Source: Caprimulgus europaeus (taxonomy: Eukaryota > Chordata > Aves > Caprimulgiformes > Caprimulgidae). From it: 64,000 nt of DNA. Location: the NCBI GenBank assembly GCA_907165065.1, contig OU015534.1, positions 11,787,686 to 11,851,685 of the forward strand. The letters are read 5' to 3'. Numbering within the stretch: the stretch's first letter is position 1; every line of letters starts with the position of its first letter. Below are positions 56,754-64,000 of this stretch, piece by piece. A program made the translations under genes and the position numbers. Below the pieces are notes generated by a model, which saw only the letters and a program-made list of their open reading frames with translations, made no database searches and was not told the origin of the DNA.

Positions 56754-57157
56754 GGCGGCGGCGCGGGACGGGACGGGACGAGACGAGACGAGACGGAGCG
56801 GAGCGGACCCGGCCGGGCGCGAGCGCGTCACCTGACCCGCGCGGGGCACGTGGACGGAACCGCAGCGCTCGAGCGGAAACAGCGTAACGCCATCGCCACC
56901 ACCGCGCCCGCCTATTGGCTGCCCGGCCTGACAGCCGCGTGTGAACTACATAGACCATGATGCACCGCGAGGAGCAAACCTTCCCATTGGCTGTCCTGCC
57001 CCTCTCCGCCCCGCCGTGAAAGGCGATAGGCCCCGCTCCGTCGAGGGCGGGATTTCCGAGAAGCAGGGGGGCGGTGCTGAGTTCTCATTGGCCGGCTCCG
57101 CGCCCAGCCCGGAAGCGGGCGCAGGGGTCCCGCGTGGCGGGCCGGCCGCGCGCCGCT
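56754..57157. promoter_or_regulatory. Bidirectional CpG-island promoter ATP6V0B / DPH2
   Basis: Only 404 bases separate the two divergent start codons. The gap holds three inverted CCAAT boxes (ATTGG at 56,914-56,918, 56,986-56,990 and 57,087-57,091). At about 56,945-56,970 lies ACTACATAGACCATGATGC, which resembles the ZNF143-type ACTAYRNNNCCCR motif with one mismatch. There is no TATA box. CpGs are dense from about 56,550 to 57,400. The layout is typical of a housekeeping bidirectional promoter. Confidence 0.85.
56764..56808 (+). repeat. Pentanucleotide repeats in the ATP6V0B 5'UTR
   Basis: GGGAC units grade into GAGAC and then GAGCG units over about 45 bases, beginning ten bases upstream of the ATP6V0B start codon. 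The transcript therefore has a short GC-rich repeat in its leader that may vary in length. Confidence 0.85.
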
Positions 57158-59319
57158 ATGGCAACGGCCTTCAGCAGTGACGGGGAGGCTGCGCTGCGGC
57201 GGGAGCTGGGCCCGGCGGCGGCACCCGCACAGCGGGAGGACCTCGACAGCTACTACGAGATGGGCCGGGCCGCTGCCTTCGTGCGGGGCGGCGGGTTCCG
57301 CAAGGTGAGCGGGGGCGAGGGGAGAGCGGGGCCGGCGGGCCGCCCCTCCCCGGTGCCTCTTCCCCGGTGCCCCGGTGCCTCACTCCCTCCCCTTCCTCCT
57401 CAGGTCGCTCTCCAGTTCCCCGACGAGCTCCTGGCGGACGCGGCGGCGGTGGCAGCCCGAATGGAGGCGGCGACCGGAGCCGAGGTGTACGTCCTGGGCG
57501 ACACCACATACGGCAGGTCGGTGCGGGGCCGTGGGTGTCCTGGGTGTCCTCCACGGGCAGGAACGGGGCTGCGCTTGCCCGGCCTGGCAGGGCCGAGGGC
57601 CGGAGCTGCCCGGGCTGGGGACGGCAGTGCCAGGGTGGAGGAACAGCTCCCTGGTGCAGAGCCTGTCTGACGCCGGGTCCTCCCTCCCCGCAGCTGCTGT
57701 GTGGACGAAGTGGCAGCCGAACACGCGGGTGCCGAGGCGGTGCTGCACTACGGCCCGGCCTGCCTCAGCCCCTGCGGGAAGCTCCCGGTGCTGCACATCT
57801 TCGGGCGGCAGCCCCTGGACATCGGGCGTTGTGCAGAGGCCTTCCGGGAGCTCTACCCGGATCGGCAGAGCCGTGTGGTGGTGCTGAGCGATGTGGTCTA
57901 TGCCCATGCCATGGGTGAGTGCTCTGGGGCAGGGAGGGCATCCCTGGGGTGCTTGGAGCTGGGTCTCGGGGTGCTCTGAGCTCTGCAGAGCTGCCAGGGG
58001 AGAGGCAGCAGCACACAGGCAGTCCCCAGACACTATCAATCAGCCTTGATTTCTGTCCTCTCCTAATCTGCTGTCCCATCTTCTGCAGTACAGGTCTGTG
58101 GCCATGTTTCATCCTTACTCTTTTCTCCCTCCAGGGGAACTGGAACAGCAGTTGTGCCCCGAGTACCCCAATATCGTTTTCTCCAGGGTGGTGTGCAGGG
58201 ACTCTGCTGGCCCCGCACCGCCCGGGAAGGTGCAGCAGTTTGGTCGCCAGTTCCCGGTGGAGGCACACGGAGGGCTGCAGGACTGCGCCGTGTTCTATGT
58301 GGGAGCTGAGGGCCTGGCCCTCACCAGCTTCATGCTGACCTGGAACCGCTGCCCCTTCAGCTCCTTTGACCCCAGCACTGGCTGCGGCCGCCACGAGACC
58401 CTTAATGTCAACCGGGCCCTGATGCGACGCCTCTACCTGGTGGAGCGGGCGCGGGATGCCCGGGTGGTGGGCATCCTGGTGGGCACCCTCGGTGTGGTGG
58501 GCTACCTGGACGTGCTGCAGCACCTCCGGGAACTCCTGCGCCAGGCTGGCAAGCGCAGCTACACCCTGGCCGTGGGGAAGCCGAACCCCGCCAAGCTGGC
58601 CAACTTCCTGGAGGTGGACATCTTCGTGCTGGTGGCCTGTGCTCAGAACTCCCTGCTGGACTCCAGTGACTTCTACCGGCCTGTTGTGACACCCTATGAG
58701 CTGGAGCTGGCCTGTAACCCAGCCCGTGAATGGACAGGGATCTACTTCACTGACTTCCGAGAGCTGCTGCCAGGTAACAGCTGGGAACCAGCTGCTCAGC
58801 ACCCTCCCGGGCACATCCTGCCCCGCCTGGAGCCTGCGGTTGCCCCAGCTCCACACCTGCTGCAGGTAGACATGAGCACCAGGCTGACATGACTGTTTCC
58901 TGGCAGGTGCCTCTGCACATGTTGAGCTCCCACCAGCTGTCCCCGCAGCAGAGGCTGTTCCCGACGTCTCGCTGATCACGGGGGAAATGCGTGCTGTCCA
59001 CCTCTGCGACCCCCCGGCCCCCCAGCTACCCCCCAGCGTCGCCCTGGCCTGCAGGGACCAGACACAGGCCCTCGTGGAGATCAGCCCCGCTGGTTTGTGA
59101 TTTGGTTTTGTGGGGGGGCTGAGCCCCAGGGCAGGGGCAGTGCTCCCTCCCTGCTCCCAGTAACAATTCCCTTTCTCTCTCTTCCCAGCCTCCTTCCTGG
59201 AATCCCGCAGCTGGCGGGGCCTGGAGCAGCAGCTGGGGCAGACGCCTGTCTCCAAGGCGGTGCAGGGCCGACGAGGGATTGCCATTGCCTATGAGGATGA
59301 GGGGCGCGAGCAACCCTGA
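57158..59319 (+). CDS. DPH2: Diphthamide biosynthesis protein 2
   Basis: It acts with DPH1 in the first step of diphthamide synthesis, an iron-sulfur radical transfer of the 3-amino-3-carboxypropyl group from S-adenosylmethionine to a histidine of elongation factor 2 in the cytosol. Coding exons: 57,158-57,304, 57,404-57,516, 57,694-57,914, 58,135-58,773, 58,907-59,092 and 59,189-59,319, giving 478 residues against about 489 in human. Cluster-binding candidates are Cys88/Cys89 in [13 protein letters not shown] and about Cys329 in [16 protein letters not shown]. Other family text includes [11 protein letters not shown] near residue 35, YVLGDTTYG and [16 protein letters not shown]. The ATG follows GCCGCT in a CpG island. 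Donors at 57,517 (GTCGGT) and 59,093 (GTTTGT) are weak but are required by frame. A 506-codon antisense open frame overlaps the gene and is a shadow. Confidence 0.97.
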
Positions 59320-59683
59320 TTTGGCAGCAGCATCAGCAGGAGCAAGGGGTGTGCAGGGGCCCAGGCATCGCCTGCCCCCGGGTGTTGGACCTGTGAGGTC
59401 CCATGGGGGTCTGGACCTGCCACCAGCTGGCCCCATGCTGGACGTGGCCTTGGGTCAGTAGCACTGTGGTGGGAGAGCAGGAGTTGCCTGTGTGTTTGGG
59501 GGTGCCCACAGCACCCTGGGGCTTGTGGCCAGGGCTGCAGCAGGGGCAGGAGATGCACTTGGCCCAGACCTGGCCTCTGCAGGCTCCTCAGTCCAGGGCA
59601 GCTTTGGCCCTGCATGGAAAGGTCACAGCTTTGCATGAGCTGACAGCACCAGGACTCAAGGCTTGTCGGGGCTACTGCTGCCA

Positions 59684-59689
59684 ACTAAA
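59684..59689 (+). terminator. DPH2: Possible variant poly(A) signal ACTAAA of DPH2
   Basis: No AATAAA or ATTAAA follows the DPH2 stop codon before the CR1 copy. ACTAAA, a rare variant, is followed by TGTGAGTGGATTGTCTTG, a GU-rich stretch. The assignment is tentative. Confidence 0.3.
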
Positions 59690-59814
59690 GCTGAACTGAA
59701 AAGGACTTGTGAGTGGATTGTCTTGTAGGATAAAACAGGACAGAGAGGAGTGATACCCGGCATCCCAGAGTAAAAACACAGCTCATGGTGCCTGCTCAGG
59801 GAGTGCAGCCTTCT

Positions 59815-62137
59815 GTGTTGGCTGCTGGATCTCATCCTCACTAACAAGGAGAGTCTGGTTGAAGCGGTAAAGGTTGAGGACTGCCTGGGCTGCAGCGACC
59901 ATGAGATGGTGAAGTTCAGGATCTCATGTGGCAGGAACAGAATTCCAAGCAGAATTGCAACCCTGGACTTCAGGAGGGCCAACTTTGGCCTTTTCAAGCA
60001 ATTATTAGGGGAAATCCCATGGGACAGGGTACTTGAAGGCACAGGGGCCCACGATAGCTGGCTAACATTCAGGGACTGCTTCTTCCAAGCTCAAGATCAG
60101 AGCATCCCGATATGTAGGAAGTCAGGGAAGGGAGCCAGGAGACCTGCTTGGTTAAACAGGGAACTGCTGGGCAAACTCAAGTGGAAGAGGAGAGTTTACA
60201 GATCATGGAAGGAGGGGCTGGCCACTTGGGAGGAATATAAGGATATTGTCAGAGGATGTAGGGAGGCAACTAGGAAAGCTAAGGCCTCCTTAGAATTAGA
60301 CCTTGCCAGAGGGGTCAAGGACAACAGAAAGAGCTTCTTCAAATACATAGCAGATAAAACTAACACTAGAGGCAGTGTAGGCCCACTGATGAACAAGGTG
60401 GGTACCCTGGTGACAGAAGATACAGAGAAGGCTGAGTTACTGAATGCCTTCTTTGCCTCTGTCTACTCTGCCAGAAGCTGTCCTGAGGAGCTCCATGCCC
60501 CTGAGGCCCCAGAGGGAGTCAGGACAATAGAGGAGTTTGCCTTGGTTGACCAGGACTGGGTCAGGGACCAGTTAAGCAATCTGGACATCCATAAATCCAT
60601 GGGTCCAGATGGGATGCACCCACGAGTGTTGAGGGAGCTGGCTGAAGTCATTGCTAGACCACTCTCCATCATCTTTGCTAAGTCGTGGGGAACGGGAGAG
60701 GTGCCTGAGGACTGGAGGAAAGCAAATGTCGCTCCAATCTTCAAAAAGGGCAAGAAGGAGGACCCAGGTAACTACAGACCGGTCAGCCTCACCTCCATCC
60801 CTGGAAAGGTGATGGAACGACTCATCCTTGATACCATCTCTAGGCATATCAAGGATAAGAGGGTCATTAGGGGCAGTCAGCACGGCTTCACCAAGGGAAA
60901 GTCGTGCTTGACCAACCTACTAGACTTTTATGAAGACACAATGAGGTGGCTTGATGATGGTAGAGCAGTGGATGTGGTCTATCTTGATTTCAGCAAGGCA
61001 TTTGACACGGTCTCCCACAGCATCCTCGCTGATAAATTGAGGAAGTGTGGATTAGATCATCAGGTAGTGAGATGGATTATTAACTGGCTGGTGGGAAGAA
61101 GCCAGAGAGTGGTGGTCAATGGGGCAGAGTCTAGTTGGAGACCTGTGTCCAGTGGAGTCCCCCAAGGGTTGGTACTAGGACCAGTATTATTCAGTATATT
61201 CATAAATGACCTGGATGAGGGAACAGAGTGCACTGTCAGCAAGTTTGCTGATGACACAAAGCTGGGAGGAGTGGCTGACACAGCAGAGGGCTTGTGCTGC
61301 CATCCAGAGAGACCTGGACAGGCTGGAGAACTGGGCAGGGAAAAACTTGATGAAATATAATAAGGGCAAGTGTGGGGTGTTGCACCTGGGCAGGAACAAC
61401 CCCAGGTTCCAGTATAGGTTGGGAAATGATCTCCTAGAGAGCAGTGAAGGGGAAAGGGATCTGGGAGTCTTGGTGGACAGCAGGATGACCATGAGCCAGC
61501 ACCGTGCCCTTGTGGCCAGGAGGGCCAATGGCATCCTGGGGTGCATTAGAAGGGCTGTGGTTAGTAGGTCGAGAGGGGTTCTCCTCCCCCTCTACTCTGC
61601 CATGGTGAGGCCACATCTGGAATATTGTGTCCAGTTCTGGGCCCCACAGTTCAAGAAGGACAGGGAGCTGCTTGAGAGAGTCCAGAGCAGAGCCACCAAG
61701 ATGATTAAGGGAGTGGAGCTTCTCCCTTATGAGGAAAGGCTGGGGGAGCTGGGCCTCTTTAGCTTGGAGAAGAGGAGGCTGAGGGGGAACCTTATTAATG
61801 TTTATAAATATATGAAGGGTGAGAGTCAGGAGGATGGAGCCAGGCGTTTCACAGTGGTGTCCAATGATAGGACAAGGGGGAATGGGTGCAAGCGGGAACA
61901 CAGGAGGTTCCACTTAAACTTGAGAAGAAACTTCTTTACTGTGAGGGTGACAGAGCACTGGAACAGGCTGCCCAGGGAGGTTGTGGAGTCTCCTTCTCTG
62001 GAGACATTCAAGACCTGCCTGGATGCCTTCCTGTGTGATCTCATGTAGGTGTTCCTGCTCCGGCAGGGGGATTGGACTGGATGATCTTTCGAGGTCCCTT
62101 CCAATCCCTCAGTCTGTGATTGTGTGTGATCCTGTAA
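59815..62137 (+). mobile_element. CR1 LINE, 5'-truncated, nearly intact reverse transcriptase ORF
   Basis: This is a non-LTR retrotransposon of the CR1 clade. Similarity starts abruptly near 59,815-59,822 ([10 protein letters not shown]) in the last part of the endonuclease domain, including the SDHEMV motif near residue 1 of the open frame. It continues through the whole reverse transcriptase: [11 protein letters not shown] near 60,596, [12 protein letters not shown] near 60,985 and FADD at 61,244-61,255. It then runs through the C-terminal region to a stop at 62,049. Two overlapping frames (59,906-61,360 and 61,206-62,048) are joined by one frameshift near 61,290; no other stop was seen. 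The motif usually written PQGS reads PQGL here. The 3' tail is CR1-like and ends in imperfect ATTCTGTG-type octamers at about 62,115-62,137. The copy is missing roughly the first half of a full element, so it cannot be autonomous. It lies between the convergent genes DPH2 and IPO13. Confidence 0.95.
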
Positions 62138-62540
62138 AACCAGCCCAAAAGAATAGAAAACCAGAACTGGGACCCCAGAAATGAAAGTCCAGTCAGAGGC
62201 TGCTGGGGAGCTAAGGCCAAGGGGAGAGAGCTCTGAGCCTGGGCAAGTACCTCACCTGCTCTGATGAACAGGAGTGGGGCACACACATCCCGTGCACCCT
62301 GCATTCAGTGAGGATGGAGTCTGGCCCCTCGTGTGTGGGGCAAGACTGTTCTCCTCCATGAGCTGCTCCATGCCAAGCAGGAGAGCGATGAGCAGGGGGA
62401 TTGGTTTTCACCATCCCTCCCACAGCCATGGGGAAGAGAAGGCTTTGAGGCATCCTGTCCTTGATTTAACCCCCTCTGTTGGGCTTTTTCCCCAGAGTTC
62501 AAGGGGCAGGCAAAGTCCAGGCACCGCAATAACGACAGCC
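62138..62540. other. Intergenic gap between the CR1 copy and the IPO13 3'UTR
   Basis: No gene, repeat or clear signal seen. The AT-rich patch at about 62,545-62,572 may mark the 3' end of the IPO13 transcript, although neither AATAAA nor ATTAAA is present there on the minus strand. Confidence 0.4.
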
Positions 62541-62971
62541 ACTACATAGAAATATTCTTAATATAATTAGATGCAGGGCCTCCCCCCTCCCAACCACACA
62601 CGTACAAATGAGCAGGGGGCGAGTCCCCCTGCCCAGCCAGCCACTGCCACAGGAGCAGCCTCCCTGCTGCGGAGCAAGTGCCAGGGAAGGGCTGGTGGCC
62701 CGGGCACGGGGCAACCCTGCCCAGGCTCCCCCCTCTGCCACCTCCTGCAGCTGGCACACCCGTCCCCTGCGAGGGGGAAGCATGCTGGGGGAAACAAAGA
62801 TGCTGACACCGAGATGCGGCCATCGAATTAGCTGAGGAGCGTCCCGAGGGGGTTAATTCTAGGTGGAGGGTTATTCTACGAGCCGTACTGCAGCAGGGCG
62901 GGGAGGACAGGGGGGCTTCCTTGCGGGGAAGAGCTGGTCCGGGCAAATTGTCCGCAGTGCTGGCCAGGTGC

Positions 62972-64000
62972 TCAGTAGTCTGCTGTGTACTCCGTGCCAT
63001 GCAGCCCTCGGCACAGCAGGGTGAACTCCTTCACCATCTCCTTCACTCGCCGCTTGTTCACACGCTCTCTGCTAAGACGGAAGCAGGGGGACAAACAAAC
63101 ATGAAGCAGGGGGGACACAAGAGGCTGGGCAGGAGAGTCATTCCCACCACGTGTGGGGCACAGCCACCACAGGGAGCGGTGCACAAACCTGAGGATCTGC
63201 TGGCTGAAGGTCTCCTTCTGCTCGGGGCTGACGCGGGCTGAGGGGAAGCCATCCTGCTGCATGGCCTCCTTGATCCAGACGCTCAGGTGGCTGAAGCAGT
63301 GCTTGTTCAAGGCAAAGAGGATTTCTGCGAAGTGATCCATGAGGCTGCGGGAGGCCTGGCCACCAATACCCTGCCACAGAGCAGACAGACCCTGCTGAGC
63401 CCCTGGCACCACCCTACCTGCAGCTACCCGGGGTGCCAGGCTATCTGCCAGCAGCTCCACAGGGTGCCACCTGGGAACAGAGCCCAGAGCTGCCCAGGGA
63501 GCCCACAGTCCCGGTGTCTCTCACCTCCAGCACTGCCTGCAGCAGCACTTTGCCGTTCTCATGCACAACCTGTCCCACCGGGGCAATCTCTCCGCAGCGG
63601 GGCAGCAGCTCCGTCTGCAACACACGAGCACAGCTTGCTCAGTGTCAGAGCACCAGTGCAGCACCCTTGCCTGACCCACAGCCCCACTGCTGTCCCTCGG
63701 GGAGGGCTGCAGCCCATCCCCATGGGGTCACACAATGCCATGACACTCACAAAAAAGCCACAGGATGCTTTGACCGTTGGGGCCTCGGGGAACTTGAGTG
63801 AAAGGACACCTGGGGGCAGAAAGTGCTTGGGTTAGCAGCCAGAAACCCCGCACACCATCCCAAATCAGTCCTGTGGTCTCCAGCCCCCTCTTCTCCACAG
63901 AGCGATATGGAGCACGTGCCCATGCCTGTGGTACTCACCACACTGAAACACTGCTTTGACATCCAGGTTGCTACACAGGAAGAGGTCCGGCTTCCTTTTC
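62972..64000 (-). CDS. IPO13: Importin-13, C-terminal part (gene continues beyond the window)
   Basis: A karyopherin-beta family transport receptor that imports cargo such as MAGOH-RBM8A and UBC9 and exports eIF1A, under Ran control. Only the last five coding exons are present: 64,000-63,939 (partial), 63,809-63,751, 63,614-63,525, 63,370-63,189 and 63,068-62,972. They encode the final 162 residues of a protein of about 960. Recognisable text includes RKPDLFLCSNLDVKAVF, GFFTELLPRCGE, RSLMDHFAEILFALNKHCF, and the tail LLCRGLHGTEYTADY, which is almost identical to mammals. The region consists of HEAT-type helices. The last acceptor is a tandem TAGCAG (63,074-63,069); the downstream AG gives the conserved LRERVNKRR. 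The donor at 63,188 is the weak GTTTGT. Confidence 0.96.

Noticed and set aside
57765..59285. 506-codon minus-strand open frame over DPH2
   Set aside because: It is antisense to well-supported DPH2 exons, crosses their introns and has no recognisable domain. High GC produces such shadows.

Overview
The window is vertebrate nuclear DNA, almost certainly from a bird. It has compact GC-rich genes with short introns, CpG-island promoters, no SINEs that I can see, and one long CR1 LINE, the typical avian retrotransposon. I cannot name the species. All five genes recognised belong to the block that in mammals reads IPO13-DPH2-ATP6V0B-B4GALT2-(CCDC24)-SLC6A9.

Layout. Bases 1-22,930 are gene-free as far as I can see: GC-rich DNA with a few AT-rich islands that could be conserved regulatory elements, plus simple repeats. 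A CpG island at about 22,940-23,960 starts the glycine transporter gene SLC6A9 (GlyT1, + strand). Its coding exons run from 25,859 to 38,577 and encode 633 residues. Convergent to it is B4GALT2 (- strand, coding 44,890-41,891, 373 residues), with a CpG-island leader exon ending at 47,300. Next is ATP6V0B (- strand, 56,753-50,457, 205 residues). ATP6V0B is head to head with DPH2 (+ strand, 57,158-59,319, 478 residues) across a 404-base CpG-rich gap with three CCAAT boxes. A 5'-truncated but almost intact CR1 copy (about 59,815-62,137) follows. The window ends in the last five coding exons of IPO13 (- strand, stop at 62,972).

The genes do unrelated jobs: synaptic glycine uptake, Golgi galactosylation, V-ATPase proton translocation, diphthamide synthesis on elongation factor 2, and nuclear transport. 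They form a conserved neighbourhood rather than a pathway. Exon boundaries were worked out by hand from reading frame, GT/AG sites and family protein sequence recalled from memory. UTR ends are estimates.

I did not find a new multi-gene system. The observations most worth following are: one AUG in the SLC6A9 leader exon that would be either a 9-codon upstream ORF or an alternative N-terminus depending on one exon; the orientation of DPH2, which appears inverted relative to mammals; a long near-perfect inverted repeat next to the B4GALT2 CpG island; an RFX-type X-box close to a full CRE in an SLC6A9 intron; and a young-looking CR1 copy.
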